Shown piece by piece: positions 1 through 12,179 of a stretch of 64,000 bases of DNA. How positions within the stretch are numbered: position 1 is the stretch's first letter; each line of letters starts with the position of its first letter. The stretch lies in NCBI RefSeq assembly GCF_026151205.1, contig NC_087074.1, positions 18,078,712-18,142,711 of the forward strand, given 5' to 3'. Made by a program: the position numbers and the translations under genes. A model generated the notes under the pieces. The model searched no databases. It was not told where the DNA came from and saw nothing but the letters and a program-made list of their open reading frames with translations. The DNA is from Bolinopsis microptera. Its lineage: Eukaryota > Ctenophora > Tentaculata > Lobata > Bolinopsidae.

Positions 1-2110
1 TCCATCCCAGTTCTTGAGCTGAAATATTGAGTGAGCAGTCAGTAAAATCTAAAAAACTTATCAATGTTACCATAAATTTATCCGAATATATCAGGTGCAA
101 AATTGGAGGAAAAAAAACATAAACAAAAGTAAAATTCACCTGTCTGTCGTAAAGGGCTTGCAGAGGTGATTTCATGACAAAGCCATCCTGTATATATTTT
201 TAGTTATTATTTAATTCAAATTAAATAATAATATATGATTAATGTTATTCTAATTAAATAAATATTTAAATATTTATTATCAAATCGTACGTGCGCGCAC
301 AACAACCTACAAGATTAAGTGTCGCGTTTTACAAACATGACAATTGCCATGTGCCATTTCTTGCACCAAAATCAGCTCATTATCTATCCAGCAAATGGAA
401 TCATAATAGCACGCCATAACAGAAGACACTTTTATTACATTGGGAAAGAAGTGATTAAACGAAATAAACAATAGAAGAAGGTTGAATTTTTTATTTCAGT
501 ACAATGCACATTTACATTTTACAGTGTGACAAGCAGTCAACACAACTTCAGTCATGGATTCTCAGTAATCAATACTGGATATGCTATATGAACGATAAAA
601 TTTGTTTTTAAAGAAATAATGATGAAAAGTTAAACCTCTCTATACCAGTCTAGTTAGGGAAAAGAAAGTGCACGGTATAGAAAAAAAAAACTGGTATAGA
701 GATGTGATGTATGTTACAATTTTGAAAATCATAACATTTTAAAACGCAGAAACTTAAAGTTGGCTCAAAATTGTTGAAATAATCGAAGTAATATCTAGCG
801 ACACCAGTACAACCTACCCATCAAATATTCAATAAATTACCAGATTTAAAATAGCGTGACTAGGTAAATTATAATATTATAATAACACAAAAACATAAAA
901 TCCAGTTTTTTACGATTACAGGAATCACTACTAGCTCCCAGGTGTTGTAATTCATTCTATGTGGCCGGAACAAAATTCCTTAAAAACGCCATGTGATTCT
1001 AGCGAAAACGTTTTGTATCGGAAGACAGAATTTTATTTTAACTAAGTAACAACTAACTAGAGTGCAAACTAGGAGTATGGAGTATTCTCCTGTTGACACA
1101 TTGACTAAAATTGAATGTCGTTTGATTCAGCTTTTACTAAAATTCAGTTCCAAAACTGATGTTAGATTTAGGAAAACAAATTGTTTATAAATTTTCATCT
1201 AAGGCAAGTGTATATCCGTTTGAACTATTTCACATAATAGTAGTCGGATAATTGTATGCGAGGCGCGAGCATTGTGTATTATGTACAATGTACATCGTAA
1301 TACTTGATTATGCGTTTTATTCATGTCATCTTAACGATAATCTAATATTATTGTAAATGTACAAATATATTCTCAATTCTTAATACATTGTACCTACATT
1401 GTTATATAAATGTTATAAATTACACAATAGTCTGATAATATCACATAATTAACATTCTATTTCAAATGTTAATCTTGATAGCTACATAATAAATCCTTAT
1501 TCTACAATCAAAAGAATTTAAACTACATAATTATAATATTACTACATAATTTGCTACATTTTTGAACCATCAATATAAAAAATCAACAAAAAAAGCATTG
1601 TCTTGAAAAAAAGATAAGCCACATAACAAATTATTTTTTCTACATTTGTCAACTAAATATTAAAAATCAAACAATTTTTATTTTGAAAAACTAAAACCAT
1701 AAAAATTAAATCAGTTTTACTACAAAATACCATGTACATTCTTTGCGTAAGTTGCATGCAAATAACTACCTACAATTAATAAAAATATGCAAACCACAAT
1801 GAATATTATGCACAATAAACGTAAGATTTTATTGTAAGCAAATACTTTTTTCTTCACTGCCCCAAGTGTACTACTATAAATTGATACAACCACCATTATA
1901 CAAATATACTTTTGTGGTTGAAGTATAATAGTGGAGCTATGAAAAACATTTCGAATTTATGAAACACAAGGGGCACTTTCAAGATTTCTCATGGAGAACT
2001 TTCGGGTTACTCGAATATTTCTTAATTTCAATGTAACACTATTTCCATTTACCACTCAGTTTCCACCTAGTTACCACCTAGTAACCAGTAACCACCCAGT
2101 TACCACCTAG
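1..2110. other. AT-rich spacer, no gene recognised
   Basis: I see no supported coding exon in this stretch. It is AT-rich, with many stops in all frames. A short imperfect hairpin at 635-706 has arms CTCTCTATACCAGT and ACTGGTATAGAGATG and may be a remnant of a pogo-like MITE. Near 2055-2115 there is a run of degenerate ACCACCTAGTTACC copies just beyond the stop codon of the next gene. The minus-strand 3' UTR and poly(A) site of that gene probably lie here but are not resolved. Confidence 0.5.
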
Positions 2111-5089
2111 TTACCAATACGGAGAGACACTAGGAACCCTCCTCTCCCCCACACTCATCTCCCTACACTGACTAACCCCCTCCACAACCATCACCTTATA
2201 ATTCCTCCCGTAGTTATTATCCCAGAACTCCTCTCCATCAACCGTCCTAAAACACAAACAAAACTCAAGTTCACGGCCCACTATAAACTCACTAAACACC
2301 AGGTTGAACTGGAACAAATCCACCTGACGGTTGACAGGGTTGAGGTAAGAGCTGGAGACATCGTGGCTAGACCGCCATCTGTCGGTAGAGTATCGGACGA
2401 AGACTGTCTTCTCGAAACATATGTTGTGGATGAGGAGGGTACCAGAGAGGGTATTGTCACGTGGTGTGACTGTGGAGAGCTGGAGGTGGGTTTCTAGAAG
2501 TTTCCGGTGAGAGAGTGGTGATGCGCCGATGTTTGACTTAGGGGGAGAAGAGTGGTGTTAATATCACTATTAGACTGAGATATTGATATGGAGAGCGTTA
2601 GGTCTTAGATTTGAAATCAATGTCGAATCGGCGCTGATCGGCTATACTATAACATTTGTCAATATTCTGAGAAATATTGTCGCCTGCAAAACTGCCCGAA
2701 ATCGCCGCCGATCGGTGTCGAAAAGGCCTTTCAAGACTGAAATTTGGCATGCGATTACCAGTTTTAACTACGACAAAATAATCGACAACAATTATTTTTA
2801 CTTAATACTCATCGAATGTCGTAGTCGCCAAATCTAGATTAAATCGTTGATCAAATTTGCGATTGAGTTTTTAATTGGCTGAGAATAATTGATTGATAAG
2901 TTTCTCTTATGATGAATTGTTGCAAAATGATAGCGGTAGAGTAAACTGCCCTCTCGCTACAGCTGATACCAAAATATATTGAATTTAAACAGAAATTTTG
3001 GTGTATCATTTTTTGGACCACAGAACAGCTAGTGGTATGATTTTGGAATCAAATTACTTGATTTTCAGACGCATTGCATGTGAAGTGTGAAGGGATATGA
3101 AACTTGATAAAATATGTAGACAGAATGACATAGGACACCATTTGTTTCAAATTTGGCCAGGATTCGTTCGAGTAAACCGCCCCTAAAATGTCACCCACCC
3201 CTAAAACGCCACTCTTGATTGATTGGATTCCATCTTCTTAGAAAGTATCTTACCTAATCATTTGTAACTCCTAAACATAAAAAAATATCATTCAGACCCT
3301 GCCACATCCTGAAATTGAATCTAAATGATGCCATAAGGGCATTTTTTTCACTTTGTACGAATTTTTTACTTTTGAAAAAAAAAAGCGCACAATTTTATAA
3401 CTCTGGAATTCATTAATATTAACTCAGTTTTGGTCTAGGATAGTTATATTTACATATTTTAGCAACTTTGTACATATGACTGGAGATATGGAAAGTTATA
3501 CATTACTCAATATTACTACCCTCCCCTAAAATGTCACCTGGCCGCCCCCTAAAATGTCATTTTATCAGATTCTGGCTTTGAGACTACAATACAAGCACCA
3601 TAAAATGGAGGAACCCGCCTATTAAACATCATATTTAGCATCTAATGGTAATATTAGAAAGCTTTGGCAGCTCAAGGAATTAGTTTTATTTTATTAATTG
3701 CAATAAACATCCCCTAAAATGTCTAATTATCCCCCCTAAAATGTCATTTTAACATGATCAAATTACTCAGGCTTTTCCTAAGATGCAATGCATACTCACA
3801 TTTCGTTAATAGTTGATGTTAATAATTAACAAGTGCCAAAACAAGAGCTATTATCGCACACCATGCGAACAAAATACAAATTTGAAATTTTAGGGGAGAA
3901 AAAAATGACATTTTAGGGGGCATATCATAGGTTTACCATAAACTAGTAAGTACCAAAAACCGTAGTTTTTGACATTCAATTTTGCTAAAAGCAGTCAAAT
4001 CTAGTCTATAGAGAAGGTCAGATCGATTACTGGGTTGGATTAGTTAACTACAGGTCACTAAAATTGCCAAAATGCAGGATGATGTTAAAAATCCCAAAAA
4101 ATGAAATTAAAACATGCAATTTGCACAAGGTTAAAATCACATTGAATCCATTTCTTTTGTGCCAATTGTTAGTTTATAACTAGATAATCTAACTACAGGT
4201 GTTAATTTTGTTGACTGAGTTACTGTTTTGCCGTAAGTTCTGGGTATTTAAAAAAAAGTCCCCAAAATGTCACAAAAAGTAAATTGACTAAATTCCACCA
4301 TTTTTTTTCAACAGAGAGAGAAATTCTGGTCGACACCTCTCAGAAATAGGTTATATTTGTCCCAGAAGTGGTTAAAATTAATAACTGAGCAACATTCTGA
4401 GTGCTACACAACCTGTTTTAGCTGACGTTTTAGGGGTGGTGCACGTGACATTTTAGGGGGTGATTACGGTTCCTTCAAAATTTCAAGACGACTAAAAAAG
4501 AGCAACCGGCCGAAATTTGCTAAATTGGGAAAAGTCACCGTAACGGTGGTGATATGTTGTAATTGATCATGCAAATTATTAATTGAGATTTAAACACACA
4601 CCTGAACAAAACACAGTTGAAGCATCGGAACTGTTTTAGGCTTAGCAGCATGAGTAAGGATGCGTGTAGGGGTCAAGTTCAACTCATCTTCCGCTTTGAA
4701 TTCCTTCGACTGAGAGATATAATGATAAAATTAAATGTGTTTTTATCTGAACCGCAGTAATTTTCAAAATGGGGTCAACTGGTTATAGCCTATAAAGTAT
4801 CAGTGCCAACATGTTAATACCTCAAGCTCTAATGGGTTTGGTGCATATTCCGATCATTTTAAATCAAAATAAAACCCACCTGTACCAGAGGGAGACCCAC
4901 AGAATCAGCAAATCTGACACATTTCTTCCTCTTTCCAGGACCAAGTGATTTCGTTTTCAGTACGTGCTTTTGATCATTTGAGTTCGGTGAACTCAGATCA
5001 AATGACCATATTTTGGAGATGTCAGATCCGGGGAGTAGAGGCAATGTGATGGCAGGTGGATTAAGTTCTGTTATTGCCACGGCACACAT
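2111..5089 (-). CDS. PPP1R3-like: Protein phosphatase 1 regulatory subunit 3-like (glycogen-targeting subunit)
   Basis: Three exons on the minus strand: 4880-5089, 4602-4709 and 2111-2536, all joined in phase 0 with GT-AG introns, giving about 247 residues (vertebrate PPP1R3B is about 285). Exon 1 ends with the PP1-binding motif KKCVRFADSVGLPL (RVxF-type, residues 55-68), typical of this family. Exon 3 encodes a CBM21 carbohydrate-binding domain (about residues 121-235) with the hallmark stretches CFEKTVFVRYSTDRW and EFWDNNYGRNYKV. Known role: family members dock PP1 catalytic subunit onto glycogen so that it activates glycogen synthase and restrains phosphorylase. The exon 3 acceptor (CTTCTCCCCCTAAG) has a clear pyrimidine tract. 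The start at ATG 5089 is the first in the open frame. The frame stays open to about 5142, where GACAG could be an acceptor, so an upstream exon is possible. Which vertebrate paralogue it matches cannot be told. Confidence 0.88.
3180..4461. repeat. Cluster of CCCCTAAAATGTCA motifs inside PPP1R3 intron 2
   Basis: At least eleven full or near copies of CCCCTAAAATGTCA occur in 1.3 kb. Forward copies lie near 3180, 3198 (variant), 3523, 3546, 3711, 3731 and 4259 (variant). Reverse copies lie near 3890 (partial), 3905, 4423 (variant) and 4447. The outermost pair matches over a longer stretch: a CCCCTAAAATGTCAC followed by an ACCCCTAAAACG occurs at 3180-3210 and, inverted, at 4423-4461. Forward copies dominate the left half and inverted ones the right. 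This resembles subterminal transposase-binding repeats of a non-autonomous DNA transposon, but I could not define clean terminal ends or a target duplication. Confidence 0.6.
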
Positions 5090-5392
5090 TCGGGACAGGT
5101 CGGAGGAATTTGGTTGTTGGACCCTGGACTCACGGAACCTATCCTGTCATATTGAGATTTTAGAGACACATTTTATTAAATATTACTATACTGAGATGGT
5201 GGTGATTGATCATTTTAATATTTAATTCATTATTCATATTTAGGAATGCAGGAATTTAGTAATCATAAACTTGTGTATTGCATCAATTGTATCAAATTTC
5301 AAATATCAAATATTAAATATCATCATGATTAAAATAACTAAAAATAGAAATTAGGCTCATAAAACGTTTAAAATATGCAGTTAAAAAGTCAA

Positions 5393-6985
5393 TCACTTTG
5401 AATCGAAAAATCCAGCAAGTCTCTGAATCTCAGCAAACAAGTCAGAACTGGTGATATGAAAGTGAGCTGCAACATCATCTATAATAATCTGCAGCTCCAG
5501 CGGCAATATTGAATCTTCCAATAATTCATCAATAGGGTAGACTAGTATTTTTCTATCATAATGTAACCCATCTGACTTCTTCTTGTATTTCCGTTTAGCA
5601 CTGTTTTTAGGACAGTCATTTTCATGTTGTTCTTCATTCTGCACAATTTGATCTTCAGATTTAACATCAAGAAAACTTGAAAACTGCTGTTTGAGTTCGC
5701 TTGACAATTCGGAGTCTTTTAAGACTTTAACATTCTGGGATATGATGGCTTCCACTGATTTTAAGTAATCTTCGAGAGGCATGTTTAAGAAATGTTTTTC
5801 GGTGACAAAACCGTGCCTTTCCACTATAGATTTATCAACTAAATTACATACACTGTTTTCATGCCTAGATTTAAGATATGGTAAAAACCAAATGAGCCAT
5901 GGTTCTTTTGGTGAATCAGGATTTTCAAATTGGAAAAAGAGACGTAGAGCAGTAACAAAGCACCCCGCTATGATAAGTTCAACATTTACCATGGTTTGGT
6001 TTTCTGCCCTATAAAACTTTTTGAAAAGTCCGACGCACAATAAATGGACATCATTAGCTGAGATTTCAAATTTAGTTCGCAGTCTATTGAACAGAGCTGC
6101 TAGAACACTAAAATGAAGCTTGGGTTTGGGAACATCATCTAAAATATCTGAAACAGCCAGGACCCTTTCTTTCAAACTTTTTAACGTAGGTAGACTACGA
6201 ACTCGGAGTGAACTCCCCAGAAGCTTTTTTGGTTTGAAGTATTCAGGCAACAATCGAGTTGTGTTGAAATAGCACAAAGTCCCATCACCTATCCAACTCA
6301 GGATATCACAACACAGCACCGGATAGTGTATAGAAAGTAGGGATAAATACAGGATAGCCAAGTTATCAAAAATACTGATCTTATAGATATCAGTCAAAAC
6401 AACTGGCTCCACTTTCGGCACGTTTATAGTTCCGATCTTAGCAAGGAACCTGAACCAGAGGTTTCCTACAACGTTTGTTAATTGCTCCGGGACTCCTTGA
6501 CTGATGAGACCGTTGGTTTGGATCAGGAGGATTGCTTGTACGGCTTCTGTTACCGTCCATATTCTGTCCGGGATCCCAGTGGTTTTGGTGCTGTTCAAAC
6601 CTTTGGCTACTCGCCTGTAAACATTTTGTATTAATTTATGACCAAAGTTTTTGATATGTGTGCGATGTTATTTAACTAGACATTTGATAAGCGGGACTGA
6701 GAACGGGATAAACAATTCTTTTCTCATGTTCACTTCATTTGATAGAAAATCATCAAAAAGCAAATCACAAATTACACGATTAACAGCTGTATCCATGATG
6801 ACCCCTAGTAACGTCTCTATCCCAACTCACCTGACACTAGCGTTATGTTGGGTGAATAAGGTATCGTCCAGTTCCACCACCTCCTCTCTGATGTCCTGAG
6901 ACTGGGTACCACACACTCTGCAGTAACCTGTACCATCACCCAGCTCGAAGTCATTTGCAGTTCCACATTCCTGACATCGCAGCAT
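5393..6985 (-). CDS. TAF1B: TAF1B, RNA polymerase I SL1/TIF-IB subunit B (complete copy)
   Basis: Two exons: 6831-6985 (start ATG at 6985) and 5393-6614, joined in phase 2 (AG|G), giving about 458 residues; human TAF1B is 588. Exon 1 encodes an Rrn7-type zinc ribbon with C4, C7, C22 and C25 (CQEC and CRVC) followed by an acidic linker. Exon 2 starts RVAKGLNSTKTTG and carries the two cyclin-like folds expected of this TFIIB-related factor, then a basic stretch (KRKYKKKS, about residue 390) and a C-terminal tail. Known role: TAF1B acts like TFIIB for Pol I, bridging TBP/SL1 at the rDNA promoter and Pol I in the nucleolus. The donor is CAG|gtgagt and the acceptor TTTACAG. It is the only complete member of three: the two copies to the right stop after LLPE. 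The gene head-on to its 5' side is the tail of gene X. Confidence 0.85.
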
Positions 6986-8130
6986 TCCTACGACATTGTT
7001 GAAGGATTTGTGGGTTATCTAATTATGTATTTGTGGGTTATATCTAATGTGAATTTGTGGGTTATATCTAATGTGAATTTGAATTATTCGACTGTTGCAG
7101 CTGCATGTCAATTTTGAGTGGAGACACTTGATTTTTCATATAAAAGACATTATCAGCATGCTGCTGTCGGTGGTTTTCATTTACAAACACAAGTAATACT
7201 GCCCATGCTGTCATACAAAATAGAAATATTTATCATCGGATAAAATTCACAGTAAAACACCCCAAATCAGACGAGTTGGTTTAAAACGTAACTGTAAAAG
7301 GCAAAACTTAGGTTTTCAAAACATTGGCGGTGTACATTTTAATGTAGACTATTTAATCAATTGGTCAAAATGGTAAATATCTGTACTTCTGGTTAAAACG
7401 TGTGTCATGCAATAAAAACATCGTGGCCAGCACATTTAATAAATTAATTGATACAAATCGATATTATATCTAAACGTATGAAACGAAATTATGCATCTTA
7501 ATCAACAATCGTCAACAATCTATATTATAATTAATAATTTTGTATCTAAAAGCAATCACCAACAAGTTAAAGAAGGTTAAAACAACAATAAAATTTCTGT
7601 TGAAATTCTAAATTGATTCATCATCTGTCAATTCAACGAAGAAGTAATGTCATTTATATAAGCATTCATCGATAAAAGCCAATAGAGATCAATCAACAAC
7701 GAACATTTTCTATGTCTATGACTAGTAGTACCTGAAAAAAATGCTGTCTTTCATTTCAAAACCATGATGTTATAAATATGGTTCGAGATTTCAATTATTC
7801 TAAACTTTTAAAAATTTCTTGGTTTAATTGGATGATGATGGTAAGTCTAAAAGTGTCTGGAGCGAGATTATTGTTTTACATCAATCTTTGAATCAATCAA
7901 TTTGTTTCTTGAAGAAAACAAGTTGTAATCAGAATGACTTTAGGATCTTATATTATCTATCAGCTTATAACGACAAACCAGAGCTTAAAAAGATCACCAA
8001 GAATTCAAGATCCAAACAAAGCATTAAAAAAAAAAAAAACAAAGAAATGTTAACAAAGTAAATAAGATCCTCGAGAATTCAAGATCCAAACAAGGCTTTT
8101 TTTTTTAAAGAAAAAAAATGTAGATGACAA
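6986..8130. promoter_or_regulatory. TAF1B upstream region / spacer to gene X
   Basis: Non-coding, AT-rich region between TAF1B ATG (6985, reading left) and the stop of gene X exon copy 1 (8131). At 7005-7082 three tandem copies of about 23 bp with core TTGTGGGTTATATCTAA sit immediately upstream of the ATG and are conserved in all three duplicated units. The core promoter of TAF1B should lie here. The remainder is identical in type in units 2 and 3 with only scattered substitutions, so no selection on function can be inferred from them. Confidence 0.5.
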
Positions 8131-10677
8131 TTATGAAGTAAGCCTGATGGGAAACAAGGAGGCAGAACCATAGAAGTCATACTTGAACTCAGTGCTGAGG
8201 TTGTGGGAGGTGGCGAGGAGAGAGGAGGTGGGGTTGAGGAGGAGAAGGATCTGGAACTTGTAGATCTGATTATCGCACTGTTCTTCAGGGCTTGTTCCGA
8301 GAACAGCTTCTACTGAGCACTGTGGGTATTATAGACTGTTAGAGGACAGCACTGTGGGTATTATAGACTGTTAGAGGACAGCACTGTGGGTATTATAGAC
8401 TGTTAGAGGACAGCACTGTGGGTATTATAGACTGTTAGAGGACAGCACTGTGGGTATTATAGACTGTTAGAGGACAGCACTGTGGGTATTATAGACTGTT
8501 AGAGGACAGCACTGTGGGTATTATAGACTGTTAGAGGACAGCACTGTGGGTATTATAGACTGTTAGAGGACAGCACTGTGGGTATTATAGACTGTTAGAG
8601 GACAGCACTGTGGGTATTATAGACTGTTAGAGGACAGTACTGTGGGTATTATAGACTGTTAGAGGACAGCACTGTGGGTATTATAGACTGTTAGAGGACA
8701 GCACTGTGGGTATTATAGACTGTTAGAGGACAGCACTGTGGGTATTATAGACTGTTAGAGGACAGCACTGTGGGTATTATAGACTGTTAGAGGACAGCAC
8801 TGCGCGTATTATAGATTGTTAGAGGACAGCACTGTGGGTATTATGGACTGTTAGAGGACAGCACTGTGGGTATTATAGACTGATAGAGGACAGCACTGTG
8901 GGTATTATAGACTGTTAGAGGACAGCACTGTGGGTATTATGGATTGTTAGAGGACAGCACTGTGGGTATTATTATAGACTGTTAGAAGACAGCACTGTGG
9001 GTATTATAATTTATAGACTGTTAGAGGACAGCACTGTGGGTATTATAGACTGTTAGAGGACAGCACTGTTGGTATTATAGACTGTTAGAGGACATCACTG
9101 TGGGTATTATAGACTGTTAGAGGACAGCACTGTGGGTATTATAGACTGTTAGAGGACATCACTGTGGGTATTATAGACTATTAGAGGACAGCACTGTGGG
9201 TATTATAGACTGTTAGAGGACAGCACTGTGGGTATTATAGACTGTTAGAGGACAGCACTGTGGGTATTATAGACTGTTAGAGGACAGCACTGTGGGTATT
9301 ATAGACTGTTAGAGGACAGCACTGTGGGTATTATAGACTGTTAGAGGACAGCACTGTGGGTATTATAGACTGTTAGAGGACAGCACTGTGGGTATTATAG
9401 ACTGTTAGAGGACAGCACTGTGGGTATTATAGACTGTTAGAGGACAGCACTGTGGGTATTATAGACTGTTAGAGGACAGCACTGTGGGTATTATAGACTG
9501 TTAGAGGACAGCACTGTGGGTATTATAGACTGTTAGAGGACAGCACTGTGGGTATTATAGACTGTTAGAGGACAGCACTGTGGGTATTATAGACTGTTAG
9601 AGGACAGCACTGTGGGTATTATAGACTGTTAGAGGACAGCACTGTGGGTATTATAGACTGTTAGAGGACAGCACTGTGGGTATTATAGACTGTTAGAGGA
9701 CAGCACTGTGGGTATTATAGACTGTTAGAGGACAGCACTGTGGGTATTATAGACTGTTAGAGGACAGCACTGTGGGTATTATAGACTGTTAGAGGACAGC
9801 ACTGTGGGTATTATAGACTGTTAGAGGACAGCACTGTGGGTATTATAGACTGTTAGAGGACAGCACTGTGGGTATTATAGACTGTTAAAGGACAGCACTG
9901 TGGGTATTATAGACTGTTAGAGGACAGCACTGTGGGTATTATAGACTGTTAGAGGACAGCACTGTGGGTATTATAGACTGTTAGAGGACAGCACTGTGGG
10001 TATTATAGACTGTTAGAGGACAGCACTGTGGGTATTATAGACTGTTAGAGGACAGCACTGTGGGTATTATAGACTGTTAGAGGACAGCACTGTGGGTATT
10101 ATAGACTGTTAAAGGACAGCACTGTGGGTATTATAGACTGTTAGAGGACAGCACTGTGGGTATTATAGACTGTTAGAGGACAGCACTGTGGGTATTATAG
10201 ACTGTTAGAGGACAGCACTGTGGGTATTATAGACTGTTAGAGGACAGCACTGTGGGTATTATAGACTGTTAGAGGACAGCACTGTGGGTATTATAGACTG
10301 TTAGAGGACAGCACTGTGGGTATTATAGACTGTTAGAGGACAGCACTGTGGGTATTATAATTTATAGACTGTTAGAGGACAGCACTGTGGGTATTATAGA
10401 CTGTTAGAGGACAGCACTGTGGGTATTATAGACTGTTAGAGGACAGCACTGTGGGTATTATAGACTGTTAGAGGACAGCACTGTGGAGTTTGGGTGAGGA
10501 TAGTTAGAGCGTTCAAATATTAAACCATGGATCTTAAACAAATTGTGTGTCTAATTACCTCTTTGTCAAGTAGCAAGGAGTAATATTTGTCTAGGAGCTC
10601 GAACGCTAGCTCAGAAACAAGACCTGACTGAACCACGCTGAACAACGTTCTTTCTGCGGAAAGTATTGATTTGTCAG
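8131..10677 (-). pseudogene. Gene X 3'-end copy 1 (last two exons; 5' part missing)
   Basis: Two exon-like segments on the minus strand: 10559-10677 (reads ADKSILSAERTLFSVVQ up to LLLDKE, donor GAG|gtaatt) and 8131-8319 (starts CSVEAVLGTSPEEQ, ends FPIRLTS and a TAA stop). The two join in phase 0. The intron between them is almost entirely a 32-bp minisatellite, and the acceptor CCCACAG used by the last exon is the last unit of that array. I do not recognise the protein family. Only the tail is present in this unit, so this copy is presumably a dead duplicate. An alternative acceptor for the upper exon is possible, as its 5' border lies in a low-complexity stretch. Confidence 0.6.
8317..10487. 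repeat. 32-bp minisatellite, array 1 (about 68 units)
   Basis: Near-perfect 32-bp tandem repeat. In the minus (transcript) direction each unit contains CTCTAAC, a branch-point-like sequence, about 19 nt before TATAATACCCACAG, a usable 3' splice site. A few units carry point changes or short insertions (for example at about 8965, 9005 and 10360). The array fills the last intron of gene X and its final unit is the acceptor of the terminal exon. Confidence 0.97.
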
Positions 10678-10719
10678 CTTGTAGTAATAATAGTAGTAAT
10701 CTATTGTAGTAATTTATTG

Positions 10720-10905
10720 CGACAATATTGCCCTAATTCCTCCGAAAATATTGCCCTAATTCCTCCGACAATATTGCCCTAATTCCTCCGACAATATTGC
10801 CCTAATTCCTCCGACAATATTGCCCTAATTCCTCCGACAATATTGCCCTAATTCCTCCGACAATATTGCACTAATTCCTCCGAAAATATAGCCCTCATTC
10901 CTCCG
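10720..10905. repeat. 23-bp tandem repeat (8 units) in unit 1 only
   Basis: Eight copies of a 23-bp unit containing ACAATATTGCCCTAATTCC. Units 2 and 3 of the segmental duplication have only one copy at the matching place (about 14833 and 18729). The expansion is therefore specific to unit 1. Since 23 is not a multiple of 3, the frame upstream of the gene X exon is broken here, supporting that this sequence is intronic. Confidence 0.9.
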
Positions 10906-11433
10906 CCCCGAACCCAACATCCTACAGTCTGTTAATACGAATAAGGCTGCTTTTTTCCAAATTATATTAGCCCTATAATATGTTGATAAATCTTTGCAGG
11001 TAGCGCTTTATTCGCCAACTCAGGAAATTCAGTGTAAGACATTAACCTTATTTTGGTTTAAAAGTTTAAAAGGAAATAGCTGCAGTAGCCAGTAAATCGG
11101 GGTATGTGGTAAATATGGGTGTGATAAATCAGAGTTTAATCGTGCCACGACAACTTCTACCAGATGAGATCTGATTATATTAAATTATATTGATCCTCAC
11201 AATATCACTATTCATCCACCCAATATAATTAGTCAATATCCACCCATATGGCGCATCAGACAGATAATGCAAAAAATCATTTACTTACCATAATTATTAA
11301 TTACGTCCTTATTTTTCCATTTACTATCATTACTCCATATAAATGTCGGCATATTCTGTTCTTTTTTTAGATAATTTTTCGTTTATTTTTTAAATGTTAC
11401 TCGTTTATAAGAAAGTGAAGATGTGAAAACAGC

Positions 11434-12179
11434 TTACTCAGGCAACAATCGAATTGTGTTGAAATAGCACAAAGTCCCATCACCTATCCAACTCAGGATA
11501 TCACAACACAGCACCGGATAGTGTATAGAAAGTAGGGATAAATACAGGATAGCCAAGTTATCAAAAATACTGATCTTATAGATATCAGTCAAAACAACTG
11601 GCTCCACTTTCGGCACGTTTATAGTTCCGATCTTAGCAAGGAACCGGAACCAGAGGTTTCCTACAACGTTTGTTAGCTGCTCTGGGATTCCTTGACTGAT
11701 GAGACCGTTGGTTTGGATCAGGAGGATTGCTTGTACGGCTTCTGTTACCGTCCATATTCTGTCCGGGATCCCAGTGGTCTTGGTGCTGTTCAAACCTTTG
11801 GCTACTCGCCTGTAACCATTTTGTATTAATTTATGACCAAAGTTTTTGATATGTGCGCGATGTTATTTAACTAGACATTTGATGAGCGGGACTGATAACG
11901 GGGTAAACAATTCTTCTCTAATGTTCACTTCATTTGATAGAAAATCATCAAAAAGCAAACACAAATAACACGATTAACAGCTGTATCCATGATGACCCCT
12001 AGTAACGTCTCTATCCCAACTCACCTGACACTAGCGTTATGTTGGGTGAATAAGGTATCGTCCAGTTCCACCACCTCCTCTCTGATGTCCTGAGACTGGG
12101 TACCACACACTCTGCAGTAACCTGTACCATCACCCAGCTCGAAGTCATTCGCAGTTCCACATTCCTGACATCGCAGCAT
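11434..12179 (-). pseudogene. TAF1B: Truncated TAF1B copy 2 (zinc ribbon plus first part of exon 2)
   Basis: Exon 1 (12025-12179) and the first 376 nt of exon 2 (11434-11809) are retained with intact splice sites and open frame. The frame then ends at a duplication breakpoint: the codons for LLPE are followed directly by TAA created by the junction. The predicted product would be 176 residues (zinc ribbon and the beginning of the first cyclin-like fold). Differences from the complete copy are few (for example T to I before RLLPE). It keeps the same upstream region, so a truncated transcript could be made; whether it is functional is unknown. Confidence 0.85.

Larger units (their letters stand above)
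6243..11434. repeat. Tandem segmental duplication, unit 1 (5.2 kb)
   Basis: Left unit of a tandem triplication. It runs from inside TAF1B exon 2 (TCAGGCAACAATCG) through the TAF1B promoter, the 3' end of gene X and its minisatellite intron, to GTGAAAACAGCT. It is longer than units 2 and 3 because its 32-bp array is about twice as long and a 23-bp unit is expanded eight-fold. Left of 6243 the sequence is unique TAF1B coding sequence. Confidence 0.9.

Noticed and set aside
2583-2837. Plus-strand ORF of 84 codons
   Set aside because: Lies in an intron of the PPP1R3-like gene on the other strand, has no family features and is AT-driven.
7828-8061. Plus-strand ORFs beside the array (also 12966-13317 and 16926-17277)
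   Set aside because: Lysine-rich ORFs made by A-runs in the TAF1B upstream region; their frames change between the three copies.
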